From assembly GCA_947443645.1 (NCBI GenBank), contig CANEXF010000012.1, positions 45,782 to 109,781 on the forward strand: a stretch of DNA of 64,000 nucleotides, in the 5' to 3' direction. This DNA comes from Comamonadaceae bacterium (GTDB lineage: Bacteria > Pseudomonadota > Gammaproteobacteria > Burkholderiales > Burkholderiaceae_C). The translations under genes were made by a program, and so were the position numbers. The notes beneath the pieces are model-generated. The model was given only the letters and a program-made list of their open reading frames with translations. It was not told where the DNA came from and made no database searches. Shown one piece after another: positions 53,469-63,715 of this stretch. Positions within the stretch are counted from its first letter, which is position 1; the number at the start of each line of letters is the position of its first letter.

Positions 53469-55430
53469 TCACGGCACAAAAAAGCTGCCCGGATGCCGGC
53501 GCCAGCGGGTCCAGATGGCCGCGCGTATGCGCGCGCGGTCCAGCCCGCTGACATTGTGGGCGCGCAGTGCCAGCCGAAACGCGCAGTAAAAACTCACGCC
53601 CAGGTTGAGTGCACCTATCAGCGGAATGGCCGCCACGCACCACCAGAAGGCGGGCAGTCGCAGGACTTCCAAGCCCAGCGACGCGCCTGCCGCGGCGAGC
53701 TGCCCGGCAGACAGCGTGACATGGCGCGCTTCAAGCTCAAAACCGAAAAAGCCGGTGAACGCGGGAATCAGGCCCAGCATGAAGCCCAGTGAAATATTCG
53801 ATGCCAGGCCGGAGATGTTCTCGCGCATAAAGCCTGACCAGCGCGCCGCGCGTTCGTCGCCCAGCAGCGCTGTGAAGCGCGGGTTGTGGCGAATCGCCGA
53901 GTCCAGCCGGTGCAACACAAACCAGTTTTCGGTCCAGCCCGCCACCATGCTGGACGAAAAAAGAATTACTCCGGTAAATCCCGCCCAGACCAGGGTGGGG
54001 CCCAGCAGCGTGAGGGTTTCAAGCACGTGCAGTGCTTGCGGGTGGCTGATCATGGGGCGGCCCAGCAACAGCTGCACCATTGCATTGACCAGCAACACCG
54101 CTGGCGCCACCATCAATACATTGCCAAGCACGGCGGCGACCTGCGAGCGCACCAGGTGCGTGACTTCATCGACAAAGGCCTCCAGCGTACTGTCGGCTTC
54201 AGGCGCGGCGATGTCTTTGAGCTTGGCGGCCATGGCCGGTGCGGTCATCGCCGGCTGCTTGGTGGCCAGCGTGAAGTGCAGCAGCTGTATCAGGATAAAG
54301 GAGCTGGCGTAGACCATGCCAGCCCAGAAGCCGCTCCAGAATGCGGACAGCCCAACGCCGACCACCATGAACTTGAGTAGCGTGGTGAGCGCTGTGACTG
54401 CGCCGCCGCCCATGGCCTTGCCCAGCATCTCGCGGTACTCGGCACTGTCGCGCGTGATGTAGTGCTCGCCGGTTTCGGCGCTGCGCTCGGCTACCTTGGC
54501 CGACAGCAGCGTGATGTTGGCGCCTATCAGCGCGCCTATGCTTTTGCTGTCCTGACCGATGGTGACGCGGCGCGCCAGCAGCTTGACTGCTGCCACGGCC
54601 GGCTTGGGCGCCACCAGTGCATCGAGCAACTCCCGCACCCGTACGATGCGTTCGCGCAACTGGCGCAGCAAAAACACCATGCCAACAGAAATTCCGTTTT
54701 GATCGAGATGGGCGTAGACGCTGTTGACGGCCTGGCGGCAGGCTTCCAGCCGCAGCCGGTACTGCGCAATTGCAGCTTGCAGTTGGTCGTCGCCGCAATC
54801 GGGGCTGAAAAACACACGCCTGAGTTCTGCCACATCGGCGGGCAGCGCATGAAAGGCGCGCGCCTCATCGCTGGCCGTGTTCATGCGCAGGCGCAACTCG
54901 GGCGCAAAGCCGGTGGCCTGGATTTGCGCTGTGCAGTAGCTCAGGGCGTCCATCAGGCCGTGTTGCCAGTTCAGCCGGTCGGCAGGGCCGTCATCGGCCA
55001 GCAAGTCCGCCAGCTGATCAATTTGCGACTCCTGCAGCGCGCCCAGCCACAGCGCGTCAAAGCGCGTGGGTGCCACCAGCGGAAACAACTCGGCCGCATT
55101 CTGGGTCTCGGGCGTGCCGGGCAGCATTTTGCGGCGCAAACGCTCTGTCAGTGCGCTGACAAAAGCCGTGCGCGGCGCAAAGCCAAAGTCCGCCAGCAAG
55201 GTGGTGATGTCCACCGTAAGCATCAGTGTTTGCCACCAGGCCTTCAGGCGTAGCGCCAGCTCGGGCTGCTCGCTGACGGCAGCCATCAAGGTCTGCAGCC
55301 GCGAGACGGTGGCGTCAGCCGAGCTTTCGTCGCCGCGCAGCCACTCGAACACTTTGATCAGCCACACATGGCGCGTGGCCAGATCGGCATCAGGGTCCAG
55401 TTCATTGAGCAGCGCGCGAAGGTTTTTCAT
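53469..55430 (-). CDS. PF10136 'SpecificRecomb' membrane protein
   Basis: A 653-residue protein matching the family named 'site-specific recombinase' (Gcr type) in betaproteobacteria. The N-terminal half is helical and soluble (LRALLNELDPDADLATRHVWLIKVFEWLRG). The C-terminal half carries several strong hydrophobic segments, for example FWSGFWAGMVYASSFILIQLL, VLMVAPAVLLVNAMVQLLLG and SLGFMLGLIPAFTGFFGFEL. No serine- or tyrosine-recombinase motif is visible, so the family name is probably misleading and the protein is better regarded as a membrane protein of unknown function. It lies upstream of the antiporter gene on the same strand, 240 bp away. Confidence 0.85.
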   Translation of the reverse strand: MKNLRALLNELDPDADLATRHVWLIKVFEWLRGDESSADATVSRLQTLMAAVSEQPELALRLKAWWQTLMLTVDITTLLADFGFAPRTAFVSALTERLRRKMLPGTPETQNAAELFPLVAPTRFDALWLGALQESQIDQLADLLADDGPADRLNWQHGLMDALSYCTAQIQATGFAPELRLRMNTASDEARAFHALPADVAELRRVFFSPDCGDDQLQAAIAQYRLRLEACRQAVNSVYAHLDQNGISVGMVFLLRQLRERIVRVRELLDALVAPKPAVAAVKLLARRVTIGQDSKSIGALIGANITLLSAKVAERSAETGEHYITRDSAEYREMLGKAMGGGAVTALTTLLKFMVVGVGLSAFWSGFWAGMVYASSFILIQLLHFTLATKQPAMTAPAMAAKLKDIAAPEADSTLEAFVDEVTHLVRSQVAAVLGNVLMVAPAVLLVNAMVQLLLGRPMISHPQALHVLETLTLLGPTLVWAGFTGVILFSSSMVAGWTENWFVLHRLDSAIRHNPRFTALLGDERAARWSGFMRENISGLASNISLGFMLGLIPAFTGFFGFELEARHVTLSAGQLAAAGASLGLEVLRLPAFWWCVAAIPLIGALNLGVSFYCAFRLALRAHNVSGLDRARIRAAIWTRWRRHPGSFFVP

Positions 55431-55454
55431 GGGTAGCCGCGCTTTATCGCGGTG

Positions 55455-55850
55455 TCAGTGCAGCATGCGGCTGGGCGGGCCGCTGCCAAGTTGGGCTTCG
55501 AGCACGAACATGGCTATAGGCGCCTCAAAGCGCGCGCCGTCTTCGGCGACGCAGAAAAAGCTGCCATGCATGGTGCCGCTGGCGGTGCGCAGGCGCGAAC
55601 CACTGGTGTATTGAAATGACTCGCCGGGTTTGAGCAGCGGCTGCTGGCCGACCACGCCCAGGCCCTTGACTTCTTCGGTGTGACCCTTGGCATCACTTAT
55701 GATCCAGTGGCGCGAGATCAGTTGTGCCGCTACTTTGCCGGTGTTGGTGATGGTCACGGTGTACGAAAAGCCATAGACCGAGTCCTCTGGCGACGACTGG
55801 TCTGGCTGGTATTGCGGCGTGACATCGCAGGAAAATTGGTGTTTCGGCAT
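55455..55850 (-). CDS. apaG: ApaG protein
   Basis: A 131-residue ApaG. SPEDSVYGFSYTVTITNTGKVAAQLISRHWIISDAKGHTEEVKGLGVVGQQPLLKPGESFQYTSG is characteristic, as is the glycine-rich turn GVVGQQP. The fold is a fibronectin-III-like barrel; the protein has been linked to Co2+/Mg2+ efflux but its exact role is unsettled. It is divergent from rpe and lies 24 bp upstream of the PF10136 gene on the same strand. Confidence 0.95.
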   Translation of the reverse strand: MPKHQFSCDVTPQYQPDQSSPEDSVYGFSYTVTITNTGKVAAQLISRHWIISDAKGHTEEVKGLGVVGQQPLLKPGESFQYTSGSRLRTASGTMHGSFFCVAEDGARFEAPIAMFVLEAQLGSGPPSRMLH

Positions 55851-55954
55851 AAGGTGAGAAGCAGTGGACAGCCATGTTAACCGCCAGGCTTTTCGCGCTT
55901 GTTACAAAAGCTGCGCGGCGACGGGCCGGCGCGGCTTGCTGCGACAATCTGGGC

Positions 55955-56647
55955 ATGAGCACCACCAAACCCGCCTACCGCATTGCCCCGTCCATTTTGT
56001 CCGCCGACTTTGCACGTCTGGGCGACGAACTCGCCGCCGTGATTGCGGCTGGCGCAGACTGGATCCACTTTGACGTGATGGACAACCATTACGTGCCCAA
56101 CCTGAGCTTCGGGCCCATGATCTGCCAGGCACTCAAGCCGCATGCCAGGCGCGCCGACGGCACGGCAGTGCCCATAGACGTGCACCTGATGGTGCAGCCG
56201 GTGGACAGCCTGGCCGCCGCGTTTGCCGATGCCGGTGCCGACCTCATCAGCTTTCACCCCGACGCCTCCGGCCATGTGCACCGCAGCATTCAGGCCATCA
56301 AGGCCAAGGGCTGCAAGGCCGGGCTGGTGTTCAATCCGGCTTCGTCCATGGAAGTGCTCGATTGGGTGATAGACGACATTGACCTGATCCTGATCATGAG
56401 CGTTAACCCGGGCTTTGGCGGGCAGAGCTTTATTGACTCGGCGCTGCGCAAGATCGAGCAGGCGCGCAAGCGCATTGATGCCTCGGGCCGCGATATCCGG
56501 CTGGAAGTCGATGGCGGCATCAAGCAGGACAACATCGCCCGCGTTGCGGCGGCCGGTGCCGACACTTTTGTAGCCGGCAGCGCCATTTTCGGCAAGCCCG
56601 ATTACAAGTCGGTCATCGACAGCATGCGTCTGGCGCTGGCCGAGTGA
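55955..56647 (+). CDS. rpe: Ribulose-phosphate 3-epimerase
   Basis: A 230-residue TIM-barrel epimerase that interconverts ribulose- and xylulose-5-phosphate in the pentose phosphate pathway. [52 protein letters not shown] and [13 protein letters not shown] hold the metal-binding His/Asp residues. I chose the ATG at 55955; the longer frame adds a non-homologous leader. It overlaps gph by one base, giving the usual rpe-gph order of Burkholderiales ahead of the trp genes. Confidence 0.96.
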   Translation: MSTTKPAYRIAPSILSADFARLGDELAAVIAAGADWIHFDVMDNHYVPNLSFGPMICQALKPHARRADGTAVPIDVHLMVQPVDSLAAAFADAGADLISFHPDASGHVHRSIQAIKAKGCKAGLVFNPASSMEVLDWVIDDIDLILIMSVNPGFGGQSFIDSALRKIEQARKRIDASGRDIRLEVDGGIKQDNIARVAAAGADTFVAGSAIFGKPDYKSVIDSMRLALAE

Positions 56648-57393
56648 TGCTGGTTTCCCCGCTCCAGGCCAGGCCGGCCGGTAGTGTGCTGGACCTGCAG
56701 GCCTTTGACGCGGCCATCATCGATCTGGACGGCACGCTGGTCGACACGCTGGGTGACTTCACCGTTGCGCTGAACCGGATGCTGGGCGATTTGTCGCTGC
56801 CTGCGGTTGCGCGCGCAGAGGTCGAGTCACGGGTCGGCAAGGGTTCCGAGCACCTGATCCAGTCCGTCATTTCTCATGTATTAAAAATGCTCTCAGCGCA
56901 CGCTGGACGGGCGCAAGCAGCTATTGATTTAGAAGCAGACGTGGCGCGCCTTTATCCGGCTGCCTGGGCCAGCTACCAGGCGCATTACCTGGCGATCAAT
57001 GGCCAGTACGCCAGCGTCTATCCGGGCGCCTTGGTTGGCCTGCAACAGTTGCAGGGCCGTGGCCTGAAACTGGCTTGCCTGACCAACAAGCCGCTGGCCT
57101 TTGCGCTGGCGCTGCTTGAACTCAAAGGCCTGGCCGGGTTTTTCGGCCAGGTGTTTGGCGGCGATTCATTCGAGCGCAAAAAGCCCGATCCGCTGCCGGT
57201 GCTGAAAACCTGCGCCGCGCTGGGCAGCGCCCCCTGTCGCACGCTGGTGATTGGCGACTCGCGCAATGACGCCCAGGCGGCACGCGCGGCTGGCTGCGCG
57301 GTGGTTCTGGTGACTTATGGCTACAACCACGGCGAATCAGTGCTGACAGTGGATGCCGACGCTTATGTCGGCTCCATGGCAGAGATCACTTGA
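56647..57393 (+). CDS. gph: Phosphoglycolate phosphatase
   Basis: A 248-residue HAD-family phosphatase. The nucleophile motif is IIDLDGTLVDTLGDF with Asp26 and Asp28. The lysine/threonine motifs (LACLTNKPLAFAL, FERKKPDPLPVLK) and the acidic motif VIGDSRNDAQAARAAG follow. It hydrolyses 2-phosphoglycolate, removing a by-product of DNA repair and oxygenation. Residues about 77-98 are encoded by a dispersed palindromic element. The ATG overlaps the rpe stop; an upstream in-frame GTG is also possible. Confidence 0.94.
   Translation: MLVSPLQARPAGSVLDLQAFDAAIIDLDGTLVDTLGDFTVALNRMLGDLSLPAVARAEVESRVGKGSEHLIQSVISHVLKMLSAHAGRAQAAIDLEADVARLYPAAWASYQAHYLAINGQYASVYPGALVGLQQLQGRGLKLACLTNKPLAFALALLELKGLAGFFGQVFGGDSFERKKPDPLPVLKTCAALGSAPCRTLVIGDSRNDAQAARAAGCAVVLVTYGYNHGESVLTVDADAYVGSMAEIT
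56876..56940. repeat. Dispersed palindromic element, copy D, inside gph
   Basis: On the minus strand ATCAATAGCTGCTTGCGCCC and then GTC match copy C at 60512-60556 in 22 of 23 bases. It lies in the cap-domain region of Gph and keeps the frame, in the opposite orientation to the gene. Confidence 0.65.
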
Positions 57394-57414
57394 AGCCAGG
57401 CTTGGCGGTCGTGC

Positions 57415-58002
57415 TCAGGCGGGTTTTCCGAGCAGGGTGTCCTTGAGTCTCCAGTCGGCCGGATTCGGGCCGACCCAGATGCGCAGCAGGGCATTGAAAA
57501 ACTCAAGCTCCTTGAAGGGCTCGCCCTGGACTTTGCCTTTGACCGTGATCACGGTGCCCGTGCCTGGAATCCAGTCCAGCGTGAAGCTCTCGCCTGCCAG
57601 CAATTTTTTCTGGTCCGCGAAAATCTGACCCATCTTGATCAGTGATGGAATCATTTTTGCCATCTCGGTCCTGGGCGTGTTGTCTTCGAAGCCCCTGGTG
57701 AAACCTTTGCCGAGCTCATTGGAGTCAATGTCGCGCAGCAGGGTCACGCTGATGCGTTTGGGCCCCGGTGTGGCTATCGCATCTTCGGGTGTGCCGGCCT
57801 TTTTGCCAAGATACAAGCCAGCCACATAGACCTTGAAAATGGCTTTGTAGCGAATCCCTGCACCGTTGAGCTGCAGCTTGGTGCCGTTCAGCTCAAGCGG
57901 GTCGTCGACTTTGACGCCCGCGATCTCGACCGGCGCGGCCAGCGCCGTCAGCGACAGCAAGCAAGCTGCCAGCACTGCCATGGATTGCCTGGTGAACGTC
58001 AT
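57415..58002 (-). CDS. Secreted chalcone-isomerase-like protein
   Basis: A 195-residue protein with a signal peptide (residues 1-22, ending ALAA) and the chalcone-isomerase-like domain common in proteobacteria: VEIAGVKVDDPLELNGTKLQLNGAGIRYKAIFKVYVAGLYL, then ISVTLLRDIDSNELGKGFTRGF. Plant-type flavonoid isomerase activity is not expected; bacterial members are periplasmic proteins of unknown, possibly fatty-acid-binding, function. AGGAGG precedes the start. A palindrome 24 bp upstream suggests control by a TetR-type repressor. Confidence 0.9.
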   Translation of the reverse strand: MTFTRQSMAVLAACLLSLTALAAPVEIAGVKVDDPLELNGTKLQLNGAGIRYKAIFKVYVAGLYLGKKAGTPEDAIATPGPKRISVTLLRDIDSNELGKGFTRGFEDNTPRTEMAKMIPSLIKMGQIFADQKKLLAGESFTLDWIPGTGTVITVKGKVQGEPFKELEFFNALLRIWVGPNPADWRLKDTLLGKPA

Positions 58003-58025
58003 GAAATACCTCCTGGAAATGTTTT

Positions 58026-58047
58026 AAATAGAACGTTCGTTCTATTT
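58026..58047. promoter_or_regulatory. TetR-type operator palindrome upstream of the chalcone-isomerase-like gene
   Basis: AAATAGAAC (58026-58034), GTTC and GTTCTATTT (58039-58047) form a perfect 22-bp inverted repeat. The AGAAC/GTTCT half-sites and the internal GAACGTTC are typical of TetR/AcrR operators. It lies 24 bp upstream of the start codon at 58002. No TetR gene is present in the window. Confidence 0.6.
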
Positions 58048-58050
58048 TTG

Positions 58051-58094
58051 GCTATTTTCAAGCGCTTTGCGCTGCTGGCTACTAGGGTTTTCGC
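58051..58094. repeat. Possible shortened palindromic element, copy F
   Basis: GCTATTTTCAAG, GCGCTGCTGGCTACTAG and TTTT follow the order of copy A at 8829-8879 but the middle is shorter. Similarity is modest, so this is tentative. Confidence 0.35.
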
Positions 58095-58157
58095 GGTGGC
58101 CAGCGCAAGCGGCCTGCACCAAAGCGGCCGTGCAAAAAATGCCATCTGGCTGTTTGC

Positions 58158-58163
58158 TACACT
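58158..58163 (+). promoter_or_regulatory. Possible -10 element of the trp operon
   Basis: TACACT lies 9 bp before the leader-peptide ATG at 58173. The expected start of transcription would place the leader codon at or near the 5' end. The -35 region is weak, so this is tentative. Confidence 0.3.
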
Positions 58164-58172
58164 TTAAACCGT

Positions 58173-58256
58173 ATGTTCATTCACCGCATCATTCAGACAG
58201 GTCAAGCCGGCCGGGGAGCCTGGCCCTGGCGTACCTGCTCTTACCCCAGGGCCTGA
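58173..58256 (+). CDS. Putative trp leader peptide (27 aa, two Trp codons)
   Basis: A 27-codon open frame 171 bp upstream of trpE encodes a peptide with Trp at positions 17 and 19 (AWPWR). The two TGG codons fall in the 5' arm of a strong hairpin (58222-58253), the arrangement expected of a transcription-attenuation leader. No ribosome site is visible, but a -10-like TACACT at 58158-58163 would make the message nearly leaderless. The peptide is not homologous to enterobacterial TrpL. It is a prediction. Confidence 0.5.
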   Translation: MFIHRIIQTGQAGRGAWPWRTCSYPRA

Positions 58257-58324
58257 ACAGCGCCCGCACAGGCGCAAGGCTTGCTCCAGGTCTTCGCGTT
58301 GCACCAAGGTGTACCCAGTGCACC
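58222..58324 (+). promoter_or_regulatory. Predicted trp leader hairpins
   Basis: GGCCCTGG (58222-58229), which includes the second Trp codon, can pair with CCAGGGCC (58246-58253). Alternative pairings further on are GCCTG with CAGGC (58251-58273) and GGTGTAC with GTGCACC (58308-58324). These could be mutually exclusive structures. A classical terminator with a long T run is not obvious; the best is CCCC/GGGG followed by AATTTT at 58353-58372. Confidence 0.4.
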
Positions 58325-58426
58325 TGCTGGTTTCAGACCCAAGCGCGACCCGCCCCAACTCCGGGGAATTTTGAATGTCATGTGGCTTTGCCAGACAAGC
58401 GCCAGCCACTTGCGAAGGATCCCATT

Positions 58427-59926
<1,500 letters not shown>

Positions 59927-59931
59927 ACATC

Positions 59932-60504
59932 ATGAAATTAGTGATGATCGACAACTACGACAGTTTCACCTACAACATCGTCCAGTATTTTGGCGAGCTG
60001 GGCGCCCAGGTGGAGGTCTTTCGCAACGATGAAATCACGCTTGCAGACATTGCTGCGCGCGCACCCGACCGGCTGGTGGTCTCGCCCGGGCCCTGCTCGC
60101 CGGCCGAAGCCGGCATTTCGGTGGCGGCGATCCAGCACTTTGCCGGCAAGCTGCCGATTCTGGGCGTCTGCCTGGGGCACCAGAGCATAGGCGCGGCGTT
60201 TGGCGGCAAGACTGTGCGCGCTCAGCAGCTGATGCACGGCAAGACGAGCGTGATCCACACCACGCAGCAAGGCGTGTTTGCCGATTTGCCCAAACAGTTT
60301 GTCGTCAACCGTTACCATTCGCTCGCCATAGACAAGGCGTCCTGCCCGGACGTGCTGGATGTGACGGCCTGGACCGACGACGGCGAGATCATGGGCGTGC
60401 GCCACAAGACGCTGCCGATTCAGGGCGTTCAGTTTCACCCGGAATCGATACTCACAGAGCACGGCCACGCGATGCTGAAGAACTTTCTGGAGCAGCGGGA
60501 ATGA
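59932..60504 (+). CDS. trpG: Anthranilate synthase component II (glutamine amidotransferase)
   Basis: A 190-residue class I glutamine amidotransferase. The catalytic cysteine is in [17 protein letters not shown], and the His/Glu pair is in [14 protein letters not shown]. It delivers ammonia to TrpE, and may also serve PabB for folate. It follows trpE after 5 bp. I chose the ATG at 59932; an upstream extension lies within trpE. A dispersed element lies between it and trpD. Confidence 0.96.
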   Translation: MKLVMIDNYDSFTYNIVQYFGELGAQVEVFRNDEITLADIAARAPDRLVVSPGPCSPAEAGISVAAIQHFAGKLPILGVCLGHQSIGAAFGGKTVRAQQLMHGKTSVIHTTQQGVFADLPKQFVVNRYHSLAIDKASCPDVLDVTAWTDDGEIMGVRHKTLPIQGVQFHPESILTEHGHAMLKNFLEQRE

Positions 60505-60511
60505 GTGTTGG

Positions 60512-60556
60512 CGCTATTGAATCAATAGCTGCTAGCGCCCGTCTGCATTGCTTAAA
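60512..60556. repeat. Dispersed palindromic element, copy C, between trpG and trpD
   Basis: GCTATTGAATCAATAGCTGC then TAGCGCCCGTCTGCATTGC. GGCGCTA at its left edge (60510-60516) pairs with TAGCGCC (60533-60539). It fills most of the 75-bp trpG-trpD gap, in the same orientation as copy A. Confidence 0.7.
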
Positions 60557-60579
60557 ACCCATTCAAAAAGAGCGAGCCC

Positions 60580-61623
60580 ATGTCTGAGAGCCACAAAATA
60601 AGCCCCAGCCAAGCGCTGCAGCGCACCATAGAACACCGCGAGATATTTCACGACGAGATGCTGCACCTGATGCGTCTCATCATGGGCGGCGAAATGTCGC
60701 CCGTGATGATGGCCGCCATCATCACCGGGCTGCGCGTGAAGAAGGAAACCATAGGCGAGATCACGGCAGCGGCCCAGGTCATGCGTGAATTCTCGACCAA
60801 GGTCCATGTGCTTGATAAAACCCATCTGGTCGACATTGTCGGCACCGGTGGTGATGGCTCGAACACCTTCAATATCTCGACCTGCGCCATGTTTGTCGCC
60901 GCCGCCGCCGGCGCCCGCGTCAGCAAGCATGGCGGGCGCAGCGTCAGCAGCAAATCCGGCAGCGCCGACGTGATGGAGTCGCTGGGCGTCAACATCAACC
61001 TCTCGCCCGAGGCGATTGCGCGCTGTCTGGCCGAGGTCGGCGTGGGCTTCATGTTTGCGCCCAACCACCATCCGGCCATGAAAAACGTCGCGCCCATACG
61101 CAAGGAGCTCGGCGTGCGCACCATCTTCAACATCCTGGGTCCGCTGACCAATCCGGCCGACGCGCCCAACATCCTGATGGGGGTGTTTCATCCCGATCTG
61201 GTGGGCATACAGATCCGCGCCTTGCAGCGCCTGGGCGCAGAGCACGCGCTGGTGGTCTATGGCCGCGACGGCATGGACGAAGTCAGCCTGGGCGCTGCCA
61301 CCGTGGTTGGTGAGCTCAAGGACGGCGAGATCACCGAGTACGAAATCCACCCGGAAGACTTCAAGCTGCCCATGGCCAGCAACCGCGCGCTGCGGGTGGA
61401 CACGCCCGAGCAGTCCCGCGCCATGCTGCTGGGCGTGCTGGACAACCAGCTAGGCGCGGCGCGCGACATCGTGATTCTCAATGCCGGCGCGGCGCTCTAC
61501 GCCGCCAATGTGGCTGAATCTATTCTGGCCGGCGTCGATCTTGCGCGAGCAGCTATTGAATCAGGAGCAGCCAAGGCTAGACTCAAGCAGCTCGCAGCGC
61601 TTTCCCAATCACTCGCCAACTGA
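60580..61623 (+). CDS. trpD: Anthranilate phosphoribosyltransferase
   Basis: A 347-residue TrpD that transfers phosphoribose to anthranilate. [46 protein letters not shown] holds the PRPP-binding loop, then [37 protein letters not shown]. It is coupled to trpC after 13 bp. The 3' end (61508-61570) contains sequence related to the dispersed palindromic element but no clear insertion. Confidence 0.97.
   Translation: MSESHKISPSQALQRTIEHREIFHDEMLHLMRLIMGGEMSPVMMAAIITGLRVKKETIGEITAAAQVMREFSTKVHVLDKTHLVDIVGTGGDGSNTFNISTCAMFVAAAAGARVSKHGGRSVSSKSGSADVMESLGVNINLSPEAIARCLAEVGVGFMFAPNHHPAMKNVAPIRKELGVRTIFNILGPLTNPADAPNILMGVFHPDLVGIQIRALQRLGAEHALVVYGRDGMDEVSLGAATVVGELKDGEITEYEIHPEDFKLPMASNRALRVDTPEQSRAMLLGVLDNQLGAARDIVILNAGAALYAANVAESILAGVDLARAAIESGAAKARLKQLAALSQSLAN
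61508..61570. repeat. Weak palindromic-element match, copy E, in the 3' end of trpD
   Basis: On the minus strand TTCAATAGCTGCTCGCGC matches copies C and D in about 15 of 18 bases. The encoded protein aligns with other TrpD C-termini without a gap, so this could be chance or conversion rather than insertion. Confidence 0.35.
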
Positions 61624-61636
61624 GGTTATTTCCATC

Positions 61637-62434
61637 ATGTCCGACATCCTGAACAAAATTGTTGCCGTCAAGCACCAAGAAATCGCCGCGGCGATCAAGC
61701 GCAAGCCCCTGGCGGTGATGCGCGAAGACGCGGAGTCGCGCGTGTTGACGCGGGACTTTGTCGGTGCCATGCGCGCGAAAATCGCGGCCGGCCAGCCGGC
61801 TGTGATTGCCGAGGTCAAAAAAGCCAGCCCGTCCAAGGGCGTGTTGCGGGCTGATTTCATCCCCGCCGATATCGCACAGACCTATGCCGAACACGGCGCG
61901 GCTTGCCTTTCGGTGCTCACCGACAAGCAGTTTTTCAAGGGCGAGATAGATTTTCTCAAGCAGGCGCGCGCGTCGTGCAGCCTGCCTGTGCTGCGCAAGG
62001 ATTTCATGGTCGACGCCTACCAGGTGTACGAGTCCCGCGTCATGGGCGCCGACTGTATTTTGCTGATCGCCGCCTGCCTCGATGATGCGCAGATGAAAGA
62101 CATGGAAGCGCTTGCCAGGTCGCTGGACATGGCGGTGCTGGTTGAGGTGCATGACGCAGCCGAGCTCGAGCGCGCGCTCAAGCTCTCCACCCCGCTTATA
62201 GGAATCAACAACCGCGACCTCAAAACCTTTGAAGTCTCACTCGACACCACCCTGGGCCTGATGGGGCGGGTGCCGGCGGACCGGATTCTGATTTCTGAGT
62301 CTGGAATCGCAACGCCAGCAGACGTCAAACGAATGCGCGATGCCAAAGTCAACGCATTCCTGGTGGGCGAGGCCTTCATGCGCGCCGAAGACCCGGGCGT
62401 GGCGCTGGCGCAGCTGTTCTTTGGCGCGGCTTGA
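61637..62434 (+). CDS. trpC: Indole-3-glycerol phosphate synthase
   Basis: A 265-residue TIM-barrel enzyme closing the indole ring. [69 protein letters not shown] and [18 protein letters not shown] are diagnostic; the catalytic lysines and glutamates lie in these stretches. It is monofunctional, without a TrpF fusion. I chose the ATG at 61637. It follows trpD closely and ends the trp block. Confidence 0.97.
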   Translation: MSDILNKIVAVKHQEIAAAIKRKPLAVMREDAESRVLTRDFVGAMRAKIAAGQPAVIAEVKKASPSKGVLRADFIPADIAQTYAEHGAACLSVLTDKQFFKGEIDFLKQARASCSLPVLRKDFMVDAYQVYESRVMGADCILLIAACLDDAQMKDMEALARSLDMAVLVEVHDAAELERALKLSTPLIGINNRDLKTFEVSLDTTLGLMGRVPADRILISESGIATPADVKRMRDAKVNAFLVGEAFMRAEDPGVALAQLFFGAA

Positions 62435-62460
62435 ACTGACGCGTGCCAAAGCGCGCAGAC

Positions 62461-63192
62461 ATGGAGCCGACGCTGTTTCAGTCCGCTGACCAGCTGGCCA
62501 GCGCCGACCCTTCAAACTGGCCGGTCGCAACCGGCTGGCGCCCCTTGGTTGATGATTTTTTTGCAGGCCCCACAGGCCAAACCTTGCTGGCATTTTTGCG
62601 TGAGCGACTGGCAGCAAATGCCGTGATTTTTCCGCCGCAACCCTTGCGCGCGCTGGAGCTGACGCCGCCGCAGGAAGTGCGGGTCGTGATTCTTGGGCAG
62701 GACCCTTACCACGGGCGTGGTCAGGCCGAGGGGCTGGCCTTTTCGGTCGCGCCCGGCGTGCCGCTGCCGCCGTCCCTGCGCAATATTTTCAAGGAATTGC
62801 AGCGCGATCTGGGCGTGGTGCCACCAGCGTTTCCCGTGCCTGGCGGCAGCCTGGTGCGCTGGGCCAGATACGGCGTGCTGCTGCTCAACACCTGCCTGAC
62901 AGTGGAGGAGGGCCTTCCTGCCAGCCATTCGGGTCGTGGCTGGGAAGTACTGACAGATGCAGTGATTCGCCAGGTATCCAGCGGCGATCACGCCGTGGTG
63001 TTCATGCTCTGGGGTGCACACGCGCAGACCAAGCTGGCGCTGATTGATGCAAGTCGCCACCAGGTCCTGATGGCCAACCATCCCTCGCCGCTGTCGGCCT
63101 TGCGGCCACCTCGGCCCTTCATAGGCTGCGGACATTTCTCGGCGGCGCGGGCCTGGCGCGATGGCGCTGCCCCCGACTGGCTGGGAAGTTAG
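62461..63192 (+). CDS. ung: Uracil-DNA glycosylase
   Basis: A 243-residue family-1 UDG that removes uracil from DNA. The catalytic loop is [22 protein letters not shown] with Asp81, and the second motif is [23 protein letters not shown]. The ATG at 62461 is preferred; an in-frame GTG at 62443 would add six residues. It follows trpC by 26 bp and may be co-transcribed, a common place for it in this family. Confidence 0.95.
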   Translation: MEPTLFQSADQLASADPSNWPVATGWRPLVDDFFAGPTGQTLLAFLRERLAANAVIFPPQPLRALELTPPQEVRVVILGQDPYHGRGQAEGLAFSVAPGVPLPPSLRNIFKELQRDLGVVPPAFPVPGGSLVRWARYGVLLLNTCLTVEEGLPASHSGRGWEVLTDAVIRQVSSGDHAVVFMLWGAHAQTKLALIDASRHQVLMANHPSPLSALRPPRPFIGCGHFSAARAWRDGAAPDWLGS

Positions 63193-63311
63193 CGCACGCT
63201 TTTTATTTCGTCACCGACATGCGGCGTGATGCGCATGCGCGTTTTAGCTGCTGCGTCGCCGTGACAAGGGCGTTTCGGAGCGCGCGAGCCCCTGCAAAAA
63301 GATGCGTGGCA

Positions 63312-63328
63312 CCCGCTTTTTAAGCGGG
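63312..63328. terminator. Weak hairpin downstream of ung
   Basis: CCCGCTT-TTT-AAGCGGG is a perfect 7-bp stem, but it is followed by TTAAAAG rather than a T run. It may terminate the ung transcript weakly. Confidence 0.3.
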
Positions 63329-63354
63329 TTAAAAGTGTTTGGCTGTCGAGTTAG

Positions 63355-63384
63355 CTGCCAAGAGCCATAAAAGCGTGGCATAAT
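63355..63384 (+). promoter_or_regulatory. Predicted promoter of the tRNA-tuf operon
   Basis: CTGCCA (63355-63360) and CATAAT (63379-63384) are separated by 18 bp, upstream of the tRNA-Tyr gene at 63401. A GC-rich stretch (CCGAGG) just after the -10 would suit a stringently controlled stable-RNA promoter. Confidence 0.4.
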
Positions 63385-63400
63385 CCGAGGTTCGCTTGAA

Positions 63401-63486
63401 GGATGGGTGTCCGAGTGGCTAAAGGAGGCAGACTGTAAATCTGTTCGCTAACGCGTACGCTGGTTCGAATCCAGCCCCATCCACCA
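63401..63486 (+). tRNA. tRNA-Tyr (anticodon GTA)
   Basis: Type II tRNA with the acceptor stem GGATGGG/CCCATCC, the loop CTGTAAAT containing anticodon GTA, a long variable arm, the GGTTCGAATCC T-arm and an encoded CCA end. It is the first of three tRNAs ahead of tuf, as in the thrU-tyrU-glyT-thrT-tufB operon of E. coli. Confidence 0.97.
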
Positions 63487-63581
63487 GACTTTGATGTTGA
63501 TCAAGTGACGGGTGCAAGGTAAATGCCGAAAGGCGTGCCTTGGATCAAAGGTGATTTTTCGAGAGTGAGTTGCAGAGCTGC

Positions 63582-63655
63582 GCGGGAGTAGTTCAATGGT
63601 AGAACCCTAGCCTTCCAAGCTAATGACGCGGGTCCGATTCCCGTCTCCCGCTCCA
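63582..63655 (+). tRNA. tRNA-Gly (anticodon TCC)
   Basis: The acceptor stem GCGGGAG/CTCCCGC, the anticodon loop CTTCCAA with anticodon TCC, the T-arm GGGTCCGATTCCC and an encoded CCA are all present in 74 nt. Confidence 0.97.
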
Positions 63656-63715
63656 TCAAACTGCGGTTTGAGGAGTGCGGGTTCTGCTGATGAATCTTTC
63701 GCTGGATTGCAGTGA

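Noticed and set aside
53469..55430. Mobile element carrying a site-specific recombinase
   Set aside because: The protein has no recombinase motif, no flanking repeats or attachment site, and sits among housekeeping genes.
58067..58426. 120-residue N-terminal extension of TrpE
   Set aside because: TrpE homology begins at the GTG at 58427, which has its own ribosome site; the upstream part is non-homologous leader sequence.
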